Under the pieces are notes generated by a model that saw only the letters and a list, made by a program, of their open reading frames with translations, was not told the origin of the DNA and did not search any database. Both the position numbers and the translations under genes were made by a program. 64,000 nucleotides of DNA from Flexifilum sp963727545 (GTDB taxonomy: Bacteria; Chloroflexota; Anaerolineae; Aggregatilineales; Phototrophicaceae), in contig CAVSGS010000007.1 in assembly GCA_963727545.1 (NCBI GenBank), positions 186,001 through 250,000 on the forward strand, written 5' to 3'. Positions 15,822 through 26,328 of the stretch are shown here, piece after piece (the first letter of the stretch is position 1; every line of letters starts with the position of its first letter).

Positions 15822-17342
15822 TTACGCGAATACCACCGTCGCCACCGAGTGCGGCGGCAGTTCGACCCGCCACGCCGAGCCGTCGGCGGTGACGTTCAAG
15901 TCCGCCAACTTGACCTTGTCCGGCTGATCGGCGCTGTTGCCGTCGCGGGCGCTCTCGCTGGCGAGGATCTGCGCGCTGACGACGCGGGAGACGTCCGGGA
16001 CGCTCAGCGTCACCGCTGCCGGTTGATCGAGGTGGCGGTTGGTGACGGTCACTGCCGTGTTGCTCTCGTTCCGCGAGGCTGTCGCGCTGACGGCGCTGGT
16101 GAAGCCGGCGCGGTTGCTGCCGAACCCGGTCGGGATCACGGCGCCTTCGCTCACGTCCACCGGCAGGGCGGTCGCGCCGAGGTGTGGCTTATGCAGTTGG
16201 AAGACGAAGTAGGTCGGCGTGAGCCACATTGCCGCGCCTTCGGTCATCACCGAGGCATGGATCACGTTGACGACCTGCGCCAGATTCGCCAGCGCCAGCA
16301 CGTCACATTGATGGTGGAAGCCTTCGAGCGCGATCGCGGTGGCGACGGCGTCGCGGATCGTGCCCGCTTGCTCGTAGGTGACCGGCTCGCGGTGGTTTTC
16401 GCTGCCGGGACCGAACGGACGCGCCTCAGGATGCCACACGCCCCATTCGTCCAGCGCGATGCCGACTTTGCGAGCTTTCAAGCGTTCGTCACCGGCATTC
16501 GCCGCGAACGCATCCTTGATCAGCTTGGCGGTGCGGCGGACGAAATCTTCGGTGCTGTCGGCTTCGGCGAGCAGGGCATAGTAGTCGTCCTCGCTGAAGT
16601 CGACTTCCGGTCCACCGTAAATCCAGTAATAGTGAATCGAGAAGTGATCCATCAGCCACAGGTAGCGCTGGTTGATCTCGAAGAAGGCTTTGTTCCAGTC
16701 GTCGGTGTGCCCGCAGGCGACCAGTTCGGCGGTCGGATCGACGTGCTGGAGCATGGTCGCGTAACGGCGATACTCGTTGGCGTAGCTCTCGACATCGTAG
16801 TGACCGCCGCAGCCCCAGTTTTCGTTGCCGACACCCCACAGCTTGACGTTGAACGGCTCGTCCGCGCCATTGGCGGCGCGCTCGCGCTGGAGCTTGGTCG
16901 GGACGGTTGTGTTGCAGTATTCGACCCAGTCGCACATTTCCTGCACCGAGCCGCTGCCCATGTTCCCGGCGAGATACGGCTCCGCGCCGAGCAGCTCGCA
17001 CAAGTGCATGAATTCGTGCGTGCCGAGCGTGTTGTCGTCTTCGACCTGCAAGCCGCACGACATCCCCAAACGGGTCGAGCGCTCGCCGATGCCGTCGCGC
17101 CAGTGGTAGTGATCGGCGTAGCAGCCGCCGGGCCAGCGCAGCAGCGGTACCGGCATCGCCTTGAGCGCGTCGACGACGTCTTTACGCAAGCCGTCGTAAC
17201 TCGGAATGTCGGTGTCCTGATTGCCGATCCACAAGCCGTCGTAGGAGCAGCGTCCGAGATGCTCGGCGAACTGTCCGTACAAGCGCGGCGAGATCGTTCC
17301 GATTGGGCTGTCCCCGCGAACGACTAATTTTGTTTCATTCAT
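15822..17342 (-). CDS. Intracellular alpha-L-arabinofuranosidase, GH51 (second)
   Basis: Cytoplasmic retaining arabinofuranosidase, 506 residues, without signal peptide. The GH51 landmarks are YGQFAEHLGRCSYDGLW near the N-terminus, RWPGGCYADHYHWRDGIG at about residues 69-86, acid/base Glu174 in WGVGNENWG and nucleophile Glu299 in ALDEWGVW. The IHYYWIYGGP segment between them differs from the first GH51 (DYHSMHHYANN), so the two belong to distinct GH51 branches. This one resembles enzymes that act on arabinoxylan or branched oligosaccharides, but that is inference. The ATG at 17342 follows a short AT-rich region with an inverted repeat AATCTA...TAGATT (17358-17375) that could be regulatory. 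Confidence 0.92.
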   Translation of the reverse strand: MNETKLVVRGDSPIGTISPRLYGQFAEHLGRCSYDGLWIGNQDTDIPSYDGLRKDVVDALKAMPVPLLRWPGGCYADHYHWRDGIGERSTRLGMSCGLQVEDDNTLGTHEFMHLCELLGAEPYLAGNMGSGSVQEMCDWVEYCNTTVPTKLQRERAANGADEPFNVKLWGVGNENWGCGGHYDVESYANEYRRYATMLQHVDPTAELVACGHTDDWNKAFFEINQRYLWLMDHFSIHYYWIYGGPEVDFSEDDYYALLAEADSTEDFVRRTAKLIKDAFAANAGDERLKARKVGIALDEWGVWHPEARPFGPGSENHREPVTYEQAGTIRDAVATAIALEGFHHQCDVLALANLAQVVNVIHASVMTEGAAMWLTPTYFVFQLHKPHLGATALPVDVSEGAVIPTGFGSNRAGFTSAVSATASRNESNTAVTVTNRHLDQPAAVTLSVPDVSRVVSAQILASESARDGNSADQPDKVKLADLNVTADGSAWRVELPPHSVATVVFA

Positions 17343-17435
17343 CTGAGTAGTATCTCCAATCTAAAAAAATAGATTTAGCTCACGCTATTATGACACCGGG
17401 TCTGAGACCAATTGCAGGACCATAGACCACAATCG

Positions 17436-17461
17436 GGCGGGCGATTCATCCATCGCCCGCC
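17436..17461 (-). terminator. Hairpin terminator after the double aldolase gene
   Basis: Perfect 10-bp stem GGCGGGCGAT / ATCGCCCGCC with a 6-nt loop, 17 bases past the stop of the gene at 17478-18767. No T-run follows. Confidence 0.5.
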
Positions 17462-17477
17462 AAACGGCGCCGTTACT

Positions 17478-18767
17478 TTACTGCATCAAATGGGCGAATG
17501 CGCGCTCAAGATCGTGGACTTCGTCCATGCCAATTGAGACCAGCTTGCCGATTGAGGCAGTTTCGATCAGCGACCGGGCGGTGAACTCCGCCACTTCCAG
17601 CCGGTCGAAGGCTTTGAGAATGCTGCTGCCGGTGGTCAGCACGCAGTCGTTTTGCAGCAGCAGCACCGGCGCGCGCGGCGAAAGCATGTCGGCGATCGCC
17701 TCGACGTTGGTGTACTGCGTGCCGAATGGCACCTTCGGCACCGCCATCAGCATAATGTAGCTTTCCGGGATCGTCTTGGTGTCGAATTGATGCTCGGCGA
17801 TGGCGTAGGCGGTGATATAGGGTGCCTGTGCCGTGATAATGCTCTCGATCTGCGGATGATGGCGGTAAATCGCTTCGTGGAGTCGTACTGCTCGGCTCGG
17901 TATTTTACCGGTTTCGCGTTTGCCATCCTCGATCAGCACAATCGATTCGCTGTCGGTGCTGAGGCGGTCGATTCCCGTCGGCGTGATCAGAAAGCTGTTG
18001 TCGTCGACGCGCGCCGACACAACCCCTTCGGTGCTGATCATCAGGTCGCGCTCGCAGGAGCGGTGGACGATGTCGACCATTGTTTCGCGCAGTTCGCGCT
18101 CGCGGCTGCTGTGGGCTGCGGGCGTGAATTCCGGCAGCAGGTGATCGTGATGGGTGAGCAGGGTCAGTTGATCGGCGGTCAGCGTCCGCACCTCGCCGAG
18201 TCCTTGCGCGTACATCTGAGTCCGCGCGCAAAAGTCGAGAGTTTCGAGCCGCTGGAATGCGCCGAGCAAACTCTCGCCGACCGTCACCGCGCCGTGATTC
18301 TCCAGCAGCACGACGTCGTACCCCTCGCCGAACGCGCTGGCGATCCGCTCGCCTAGTACCTCGCTGCCGGGTAGGGCGTAGGGCGCGTAGCCGACGCTCC
18401 CGCAAATCTGTCGTGCTTGCGGGATGATGCTCGTATCGGGAATTTTGCGGACGATGCTGAACGAGACCAGTGCCGGGGCATGGGCGTGAATGATCGCCCG
18501 CACGTCGGGGCGCATCGCGTAGATGGCGCGGTGAAAGGGCAGCTCGCTCGATGGCTGATGCAGCCCGGTCACGCTGCCGTCGGGCAGAATGCAGTTGATG
18601 TCGGTTGCGCTGAGCCGACCCTTATCGACGCCGGTCGGCGTGATCCAGATGGTGCCGTCGTCGTCACGGATCGAGAGGTTGCCGCCGGAAAGCGTGGTCA
18701 TGCCGCTGTAGTAGATGCGGTTCATGATTTGCACGAGCTGCTGGCGCGGCGAGAGTAGATCGAACAT
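17478..18767 (-). CDS. Tandem class II aldolase/adducin protein with degenerate second domain
   Basis: A 429-residue protein made of two class II aldolase domains in one chain. Domain 1 (about 1-205) has complete zinc and substrate motifs: SGGNLSIRD, TPTGVDKGRLS, SSELPFHRA (catalytic glutamate), IIHAHAP (two histidines) and LLENHGAVT (third histidine). Domain 2 (about 230-429) keeps the fold (STEGVVSARVDDNSFLITPTG) but aligned metal ligands are gone: SRAVRLHEA for SSELPFH, IITAQAP for IIHAHAP, and LLQNDCVLT for LLENHGAV. Domain 1 could act as a sugar-phosphate aldolase or epimerase; domain 2 is probably structural or regulatory. Placement beside ara genes suggests a pentose or deoxyhexose substrate, but this is not proven. 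Confidence 0.82.
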   Translation of the reverse strand: MFDLLSPRQQLVQIMNRIYYSGMTTLSGGNLSIRDDDGTIWITPTGVDKGRLSATDINCILPDGSVTGLHQPSSELPFHRAIYAMRPDVRAIIHAHAPALVSFSIVRKIPDTSIIPQARQICGSVGYAPYALPGSEVLGERIASAFGEGYDVVLLENHGAVTVGESLLGAFQRLETLDFCARTQMYAQGLGEVRTLTADQLTLLTHHDHLLPEFTPAAHSSRERELRETMVDIVHRSCERDLMISTEGVVSARVDDNSFLITPTGIDRLSTDSESIVLIEDGKRETGKIPSRAVRLHEAIYRHHPQIESIITAQAPYITAYAIAEHQFDTKTIPESYIMLMAVPKVPFGTQYTNVEAIADMLSPRAPVLLLQNDCVLTTGSSILKAFDRLEVAEFTARSLIETASIGKLVSIGMDEVHDLERAFAHLMQ

Positions 18768-19007
18768 CGCTTGTTTTACATCCTTCGCTGAGCACCGGTC
18801 GGAATGTCGACCGTCGTCGAGTCCTTGTTGTTCGGCTTAAGTGTAACTGATTTGTCCACTCACCGGGGCAAAACTCGCGCTGATAGTGATGAAATACGCC
18901 AAAGATTCTGACAGTTCTCGAAGCGCTCCGATCCGACTCATGGAGCGAGGGGCAGGGGCGCTGATGTTCCTCCCACCAAGCGGCGCATTACTGGAGGCTG
19001 CGGATAA

Positions 19008-19205
19008 TGGGAAGGCTTAGACCAGCGTCGCGCGGCGGTGTTTGAGCGGTTCGATCGGGTGGAGGAATCGCGTTCCCAGAGTCCGGGTGTATCCGGCTTG
19101 GGCTTGGCGATTGCCAAGTCGCTGGTCGAGGCGCATCACGGCACGATTGCCGCGTCGGGAGTCGGCACGTCGATCGTCGTCACCCTGCCGACACAGCGCT
19201 CGTAA
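19008..19205 (+). pseudogene. Remnant of a histidine kinase ATPase domain
   Basis: An orphan plus-strand frame ending at 19205 reads LDQRRAAVFERFDRVEES and SGLGLAIAKSLVEAHHGTIA, which is the F-box, G2 box and C-terminus of a HATPase_c histidine kinase. The N/G1-like word ADNGK appears just upstream in another frame (18990-19016), followed by stops, and no sensor, HisKA or upstream part is present in the 240 bases before. This is a decayed 3' fragment, possibly left from a deletion. The unrelated intact kinase at 39449 has a similar C-terminus but a different sequence. Confidence 0.65.
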
Positions 19206-19215
19206 ACCAATCACG

Positions 19216-20544
<1,329 letters not shown>

Positions 20545-20569
20545 TCTGCCTTCCTATAGTGATAAGCGG

Positions 20570-21199
20570 CTAATGCAGGTCGATCAGTGGGACTTCGCTG
20601 GGTAAAACGTACTTGGTCACGACAATCCAGGTGCCGCGTCCGGCGATGTAGCCGATAATCGCGCCACTGACGGCGATCACGAACGCGATCGGCAGTATGA
20701 TCGACGCGATCACGACGACGAGGCAGCCAATGAAAATGGCAGCTGTCCACAGCGGCTGCGCGAACACCAATTGGATTGAGAGTTTGAGTAGGCGTCGAAA
20801 CGGCGCATCCCACACGGCGATCAAGGTCCATAGATAGAGGTTGATCAATATCAGCAGCAGGGCGATCGAAAACGTCGCCCCGCGTGAGACGTAGACGAGG
20901 AGGTCGCTCGCGTCCATCAACGTGAAAATGCGAAAGTTAAACAGCACTAATCCGCCGACGAGGATGTCCAGCACCGCAGCTAAATAGGCTTTCTTCCACG
21001 TGCGGCGGATAGTGCTAAAAAAGACCGAAAATATCTCCGGGTCCTTGCCGATTGCCCAGCGAAACATGACGCCAAACAGCCCGACCAGTGCAACCGGAAA
21101 TGTGATCACCATAACTGTGAGCAGTGCCCACAGAAGATTCGCCATGACGGGCGTCGTCCAGCGATCCAGCCCATCCAGCCAACTGCTCTTAATTTTCAT
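20570..21199 (-). CDS. YesL-like membrane protein (DUF624)
   Basis: Small integral membrane protein of 209 residues with five or so hydrophobic segments (NLLWALLTVMVITFPVALVG, AYLAAVLDILVGGLVLFNF, FSIALLLILINLYLWTLI and others) and the charged RRTWKKAY loop typical of DUF624/YesL proteins. YesL-type genes are commonly found beside oligosaccharide ABC importers in Firmicutes and Chloroflexota, as here: the gene follows the importer permease by 18 bases and precedes the Gfo/Idh/MocA gene by 25. The biochemical role of the family is unknown; an accessory role in uptake of plant-derived oligosaccharides is inferred from this linkage. Confidence 0.8.
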   Translation of the reverse strand: MKIKSSWLDGLDRWTTPVMANLLWALLTVMVITFPVALVGLFGVMFRWAIGKDPEIFSVFFSTIRRTWKKAYLAAVLDILVGGLVLFNFRIFTLMDASDLLVYVSRGATFSIALLLILINLYLWTLIAVWDAPFRRLLKLSIQLVFAQPLWTAAIFIGCLVVVIASIILPIAFVIAVSGAIIGYIAGRGTWIVVTKYVLPSEVPLIDLH

Positions 21200-21217
21200 T
21201 CGGGTGCAGCCTTATCG

Positions 21218-22123
21218 CTACCCCTTCAAGCCGGTCGTCGCTATCCCTTCAACGAGATAACGCTGGAAAAAGATAAACAGGATGAAGGTTGGGAGTAATG
21301 ATACCCCAAGCATAGCGAAAATCGCGCCCCAGTTGGTAATACTGGTCGCATCGGTGAACGTTCGCAGCGCCACCGAGACGGTGTACAGCTTTGGATCGGT
21401 CAGGTAAATCAGTGGACCGAGAAAATCATCCCACGTCCAATAAAACGAGAAAATCGTCGCGGTAATAATCGCCGGTGTCAACTGCGGCAGGATTACGTAG
21501 CGGAAGATGCCCCATTGTCCGGCGCCGTCAATCATCGCCGCTTCGTCGAGGTCAATCGGGATGCCGCGAATGAACTGGACGATCATGAAAATGAAGAAGG
21601 CACTCCCACCGATGCGTGGCACCAGCAGCGGCAAAAATGTGTTGAGCCAGCCCCATTGGCTGAAGATGATGTACTGTGGGATCAGCAGTACTTCGCTTGG
21701 CAGCATCAGCGTCAGCAGCATGATGGTGAACCAGATGCTCTTGCCGCGAAATTTGACGCGGGCGAAGCTGTAGCCGACCACCACTGACGCTCCAACCTGA
21801 ATCAGCGTGCCCACACCGGCATAGATGAACGAATTCTTGAAAAAGGTCGCAAACGTGATGCCGCCGAAGCCCGCCCAGCCTTCGGCGTAATTCTCGAAAT
21901 GCAGCGCTGAGGGGATCAAGGAGGTGATGTTGGTGAAGATTTCGTCGGGCGCTTTCAGCGAGCTGGCGAACAGCCACATGACCGGGTAAAGCATGAACAA
22001 GCCGACCAGACCAACTCCCGCGTGATAAAGGATTGTCTTGACCAGTTCTTGACGGCGCTTCTGTGCGCGATATTGTTCCGCGGTCAGCATCGGCTGGGTT
22101 TGTGGTTCGATCCGGGTTGACAT
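21218..22123 (-). CDS. Sugar ABC transporter permease, MalG-type
   Basis: Second membrane subunit of the 19-24 kb importer, 301 residues from ATG 22123 (GGAG lies 8 bases upstream; a longer in-frame start to 22555 would overlap the other permease entirely). It shows six hydrophobic segments beginning ILYHAGVGLVGLFMLYPVMW and the EAA loop IDLDEAAMIDGAGQWGIF. The start falls 6 bases after the partner permease stop, so translation is probably coupled. The ATPase is not encoded in the cluster, as with the arabinose importer. Confidence 0.92.
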   Translation of the reverse strand: MSTRIEPQTQPMLTAEQYRAQKRRQELVKTILYHAGVGLVGLFMLYPVMWLFASSLKAPDEIFTNITSLIPSALHFENYAEGWAGFGGITFATFFKNSFIYAGVGTLIQVGASVVVGYSFARVKFRGKSIWFTIMLLTLMLPSEVLLIPQYIIFSQWGWLNTFLPLLVPRIGGSAFFIFMIVQFIRGIPIDLDEAAMIDGAGQWGIFRYVILPQLTPAIITATIFSFYWTWDDFLGPLIYLTDPKLYTVSVALRTFTDATSITNWGAIFAMLGVSLLPTFILFIFFQRYLVEGIATTGLKG

Positions 22124-22128
22124 CAGGG

Positions 22129-23094
22129 CTACTCCAATTCCGTCTCGTAATAGACCCAGCGATTCGACAACTTGAAGTTGAACCACGTCAGGACGGCGAT
22201 CAAGCCCAAGAGGACCCACGCCATGGCTGCCGCGTAGCCCATCTGGAATTGGTTGAACGCGCGATTGTATAGGTAAATGGCATAGAACAAGGTCGTATCG
22301 AGCGGTGCGCCCGTCCCGCCGGTCACGATAAAGGCTTGCGTGAACGTCCTGAATGCACCAATCATCTGGATGATCAGGTTGAAGAAAATGATCGGCGTCA
22401 GCAGCGGCAGGGTGATGCTGAAGAATTTCCCCACGCCACCCGCGCCGTCGATCTCGGCGGCTTCGTAGAGCGAGACCGGAATTTGGCGCAGTCCGGCGAG
22501 GAAGATCAGCATCGGCGAGCCGAACTGCCAGACCGCTAGCAAAATCAGCGTCCAAATTGCCGTGCGTGGGTCGCCGAGCCAGCGCACCGGCGCGATCCCT
22601 AGGAAGGCGATCGCCGCGTTGACCAGCCCCTCAGAGCCGAATAACTGCCGCCACATCACGGCGACGGCGACGCTCCCGCCGATGATCGAGGGGATGTAGT
22701 AGGCGGCTCGATAGAGATACACGCCTCGGCGGTAGCTGTTCAACAGCATGGCGATCCCCAGCGCGGCAGCGAGTCGCAGCGGCACCGAGAGTACAACGTA
22801 CTGTACCGTCGCCTTAACCGCGCGCCCGTAGCGCGGGTCTTCGAAGAACATGCGTTGGAAGTTGCCTAGCCCGATGAACGTCCCCTGATTGCTGAGGGTG
22901 TCATAGTTCGTGAACGCCAGCCACAGCGAGATCGCCATCGGCACCAGCGTGAACAGCAGGAAGGCGATCAGCCACGGCGAGAGGAACAAATATCCGGCGA
23001 AATTATGCTGCTTGAAATCACGGCTGCCTGCCGAGAGTCGGAGCTGCCGGCGCGGTTGGACTGTCGGAGCCGTCGGAACCACACTATCGCTCAT
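22129..23094 (-). CDS. Sugar ABC transporter permease, MalF-type
   Basis: First membrane subunit of the second sugar importer, 321 residues. After a basic cytoplasmic N-terminus (QPRRQLRLSAGSRDFKQ) come the usual six hydrophobic segments, starting GYLFLSPWLIAFLLFTLVPM. The EAA loop VSLYEAAEIDGAGGVGKFF contacts the ATPase. It is downstream of the binding-protein gene, separated from it by 93 bases that contain a stem-loop (23144-23167). Substrate unknown. Confidence 0.92.
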   Translation of the reverse strand: MSDSVVPTAPTVQPRRQLRLSAGSRDFKQHNFAGYLFLSPWLIAFLLFTLVPMAISLWLAFTNYDTLSNQGTFIGLGNFQRMFFEDPRYGRAVKATVQYVVLSVPLRLAAALGIAMLLNSYRRGVYLYRAAYYIPSIIGGSVAVAVMWRQLFGSEGLVNAAIAFLGIAPVRWLGDPRTAIWTLILLAVWQFGSPMLIFLAGLRQIPVSLYEAAEIDGAGGVGKFFSITLPLLTPIIFFNLIIQMIGAFRTFTQAFIVTGGTGAPLDTTLFYAIYLYNRAFNQFQMGYAAAMAWVLLGLIAVLTWFNFKLSNRWVYYETELE

Positions 23095-23143
23095 AAATTG
23101 ACCTTAATTGCTCAGAAGCTACTCTAGAAACAAAACGCACGTG

Positions 23144-23167
23144 AGGGGATGACCCTAGCCATCCCCT
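23144..23167 (-). terminator. Stem-loop between binding protein and permease (second importer)
   Basis: Perfect 8-bp stem AGGGGATG / CATCCCCT with an 8-nt loop, placed as the hairpins after the other two binding-protein genes (5305 and 51036). Likely lets the binding protein exceed the permeases. Confidence 0.5.
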
Positions 23168-23187
23168 GCACCTGCTTCGCTAAGTGC

Positions 23188-24489
23188 TTAACTGCTTGCG
23201 TTTTGCGCCAGAATGGCGTCGCCATCGGTCACGAAGGTCTGCCAGCCTTCTTCCGGCGTGATCATTCCAAACAGCACCGGATCGATAAACTCTGGCGAGA
23301 ATACATTGCTGACGATGTCGGCGTAACCGGGAGGCTCCGGCGGCGGCACCGGGCTGGCGTCTTCACCGATCTTGGCGATGAATTCGAAGACTTTCGCGTT
23401 GACGGGATCGACGACGCTCGCCAGATGATCGCGCACGTGGGCGGCAACCGGGACACCACGCTCACCGGCGAGGACGTCGTTGGCTTCGATGTTGTTGGTG
23501 AAGTAATCGATGAACATGGCGGCGGCATCGGTGTTCTGGCACTGATCGGTGATCGAGAAGAACATCGACGGCTTGAGATAGTTGGCGGACTGCCCACCGG
23601 CGACGCGCGGCAGCGGATAGAGCACGAAATTGCGGTCTTCACCGGCGGCGGAGTAGATCGAGACGATCTGGTTGCTCCACTGGTAGCGCATCGCTTCGGT
23701 GCCCAGTACCAGCGGCGAGCCTTCTTGACCGGCGGCGCTGACGTCCGCCTGCTCATCCATCGAGGCGATCGCGCCCGAATCCATCATGCTCTTGATGCGA
23801 TTCAGTTGATCGAAGACGGGCTGCGGGTCTTCGACGGCGATGGCGGTGCCGTCGGCGTTGAACATGTGCTGTCCACTGCTCAGCAGCAGCGAGACGATGT
23901 TCGGGTCATCCCAAATACCGTAGGCGATGCCCCAGATGCCCAGCTTGTCGTGGATTTGGTTGGCGATGGTTTCGAAATCATCCCACGTCCAATCCCACGC
24001 GGGCAGGTCCACGCCCGCTTTGGCGAAGGCGTCGGCGTCGATGATGATCGCCTGCGAGTTGGTACCGAGGCTGATGCCGTAAGTTTGCCCGTTGACCTTG
24101 CCGCTGTCGAGCACCGACTGTCCGATGTCGGAGGTGTCAATCGCGCCGGAAGCGATCAGATCGTCCAGCGGCTTGAGCAGTCCGCGCGTCGCCCACTCGG
24201 TCATAAATTTGTAATCTTGCTGCATGACGCAGGCGACGTTGCCACCGGCAACCTGAGTGTTCACCTTCGTCCAGTAATCGCTCCAGCCCACAAATTCATA
24301 AGTGACGTGAATGTCCGGGTGTTCAGCTTCGAACATGTTGATAACTTCAATGGTGCGGTCGTGGCGGTTCTGCGAACCCCACCATGTGACCGCGAGTTCG
24401 GTGGTATCTTGGGCGGCGACCATCACCACTGAGGTGAGCAGCAGCGCCACGACTACGGTGATGAGCAGTGCAATTTTCGGAGTCTTCAT
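23188..24489 (-). CDS. Extracellular sugar-binding protein, ABC family 1 (second importer)
   Basis: Solute-binding protein of 433 residues from ATG 24489. In-frame ATGs at 24501 and 24510 exist; none has a strong ribosome site, and the shortest form gives a standard signal peptide, MKTPKIALLITVVVALLL, ending MVAA|QD. The mature part has the family-1 look: LAVTWWGSQNRHDRTIEVIN, FEAEHPDIHVTYEFVGWSDY and NVACVMQQDYKFMTEWATRG. There is no lipobox cysteine. The gene is divergent from the GntR regulator, and the two share a palindromic control region. The ligand is unknown; neighbouring genes suggest a plant oligosaccharide or glycoside. Confidence 0.88.
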   Translation of the reverse strand: MKTPKIALLITVVVALLLTSVVMVAAQDTTELAVTWWGSQNRHDRTIEVINMFEAEHPDIHVTYEFVGWSDYWTKVNTQVAGGNVACVMQQDYKFMTEWATRGLLKPLDDLIASGAIDTSDIGQSVLDSGKVNGQTYGISLGTNSQAIIIDADAFAKAGVDLPAWDWTWDDFETIANQIHDKLGIWGIAYGIWDDPNIVSLLLSSGQHMFNADGTAIAVEDPQPVFDQLNRIKSMMDSGAIASMDEQADVSAAGQEGSPLVLGTEAMRYQWSNQIVSIYSAAGEDRNFVLYPLPRVAGGQSANYLKPSMFFSITDQCQNTDAAAMFIDYFTNNIEANDVLAGERGVPVAAHVRDHLASVVDPVNAKVFEFIAKIGEDASPVPPPEPPGYADIVSNVFSPEFIDPVLFGMITPEEGWQTFVTDGDAILAQNASS

Positions 24490-24604
24490 ATCTCTGTCCA
24501 TCGCTTTCATCTAAACTGAAGATTTAAAAAGAGATTGTTGATACGGTATCCTTGTGTCGTTACACCTCCTATGTCCTGCGTGACGGGTGGCTCTAAACAT
24601 CGGT

Positions 24605-24655
24605 TTGCAATCAGACGATGTTCATATATCATATAGGATATAGGTTTTATTGCAA
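24605..24655. promoter_or_regulatory. Divergent promoters over a GntR-type palindrome
   Basis: The 18-bp palindrome TATATCATATAGGATATA (24625-24642, 16 of 18 positions symmetric) holds -10-like hexamers for both directions (TATCAT on plus, 24627-24632; TATGAT on minus, 24628-24633). Each lies 16 bp from a TTGCAA -35-like word (24605-24610 and 24650-24655). It is a candidate operator through which the GntR protein controls itself and the importer. Confidence 0.5.
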
Positions 24656-24683
24656 CAATGCAAAACAAGGCAAAGGTACAAGG

Positions 24684-25367
24684 ATGACGTCGGTCTTTCG
24701 CAGTAAGAAAGAAGTGGTCTACGATCTGCTTCGCGAGAATATTCTGCAGGGCAAATACAAGCCCGGCTCCCGCTTGGTGATTGACGAGTTGGCGGCGACG
24801 CTCGGCGTCAGCCAAATTCCGATCCGGGAAGCGATGCGCCAGCTTGAAGGCGATGGTTTTGTGACGATTGAACCCTACGTCGGGGCGACGGTCGCCGAAC
24901 TCAACGCCGATTTTATCTTCGAGGTTTTCGCGCTGCTGGAACATCTGGAGATCATCAGCAGCCGCGCCGCCTGCCGGGTGATGTCCGACGCCGACTTGGA
25001 GCAGCTTGCCAACCAAATCGAGCAGATGGAAGCGAGCATCGCCGACCCTGATCAATGGTCAACGCAGAACAAAGCGATGCACCTGTTCATCTGTAGCTGT
25101 GCCAATACGACGCTGGTTCACAAGATGATGGAGAAGGTGCTCGATCACTGGGATCGGCTGCGGCTGCACTACCTGAATGACGTTTTCGAAAACCGCATCG
25201 CCGCTGCCCAAGCCGATCACAAACGCATTCTGGCGGCGTTCTACACCCGCGATCCCGATGAGGTGGAGCGCGTCGTCCATGCCCACAATCAAGACGCTCT
25301 GTCGAGCTATATCCGCCATCTCGAATCGGCGGGGCACGCCGGGCTAAGCAAGGAAGGCTTCCGATGA
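24684..25367 (+). CDS. GntR-family regulator (FCD effector domain)
   Basis: DNA-binding regulator of 227 residues. The winged helix covers about residues 8-75 (VVYDLLRENILQGKYKPGSR, LGVSQIPIREAMRQLEGDGF), followed by the all-helical FCD ligand-binding domain (EVFALLEHLEIISSRAACR, the MHLFICSCAN segment, ADHKRILAAFYTRDPDEVE). The ATG at 24684 is chosen over a 22-codon extension that lies inside the divergent promoter. The start of the next gene overlaps its stop (ATGA at 25364), so it is the first gene of an operon with the aldolase and flavoprotein. FCD ligands are usually small organic acids or sugar acids; the specific one is unknown. Confidence 0.9.
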   Translation: MTSVFRSKKEVVYDLLRENILQGKYKPGSRLVIDELAATLGVSQIPIREAMRQLEGDGFVTIEPYVGATVAELNADFIFEVFALLEHLEIISSRAACRVMSDADLEQLANQIEQMEASIADPDQWSTQNKAMHLFICSCANTTLVHKMMEKVLDHWDRLRLHYLNDVFENRIAAAQADHKRILAAFYTRDPDEVERVVHAHNQDALSSYIRHLESAGHAGLSKEGFR

Positions 25368-26328
25368 TCGAAACGACCGCGCTTCCCAGCGACCGGATTC
25401 GGGCGCGGCGGACCATCACCGGCATGTCGGCGATTCTGCTGCCGTTCACCGCGGATGGGCAAATCGACTGGGACGGCTTCAGCGCTCACGTCGCCCGTAC
25501 CGCCCAAGCTGGACTGGTTCCAGCCGTCAACATGGACACCGGTTACGTCAACCTGCTCGACGACGCGACCCGCGAAACGGTTCTGCAACGGACGCGGGCA
25601 GCGCTGGGGCAGGGCGCATTCGTCGCCGGTGCCTTCATCGGCGATACCCCCGGCGCGGCGTGGGCTGTGGACGCTTACCGCCACCAGATCGACTTGATCC
25701 AGCAGTATGGTGGCACGCCGGTGATCTTCCAGTCCTATGGGTTGGTCGAGCAAGCGCCTGCTGCCATTGTCGAGTCCTACGCCCAGTTAGGCGAGTTCTG
25801 CCCGCAGTTCATCGCCTTCGAGTTGGGCACGATGTTCGCGCCCTTCGGCAAAATCTACGATCTGGCTACTTATCGGGGCTTGCTCGGCGTGCCGCAGTGT
25901 CTCGGCGCGAAACACTCGTCGCTCAGCCGCCAGCTGGAATGGCAGCGGCTCGATCTGCGGGATGAGGTGCGTCCCGATTTTAAGGTTTTCACCGGCAACG
26001 ACCTCGCCATCGACATGGTGATCTACGGCAGCGATTACCTGCTCGGCTTGAGCACTTTCGCGCCCGACCTGTTCGCCCGGCGCGATGCGCTCTGGGCGGC
26101 GGGCGATCCCGCTTTCTACGAGTTGAATGATTTACTGCAATATCTCGGCTTCTTCGCCTTTCGCGCGCCGGTGCCTGCCTACAAGCACAGCGCGGCGCAG
26201 TTCCTCAAGCTGCGCGGCTGGATCAACTCGGACGCGACGCATCCGAACGCGCCGCAGCGCCCCGCCAGCGATGTCGCTGTCCTGCGCGAGATCGCCGCGC
26301 GCCTCGGTGTGTTAGCGGAGGATCAGCC

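Noticed and set aside
21218..22555. A 445-residue permease starting at 22555
   Set aside because: The extra N-terminal part is an out-of-frame reading of the neighbouring permease; ATG 22123 has a ribosome site and gives the family length.
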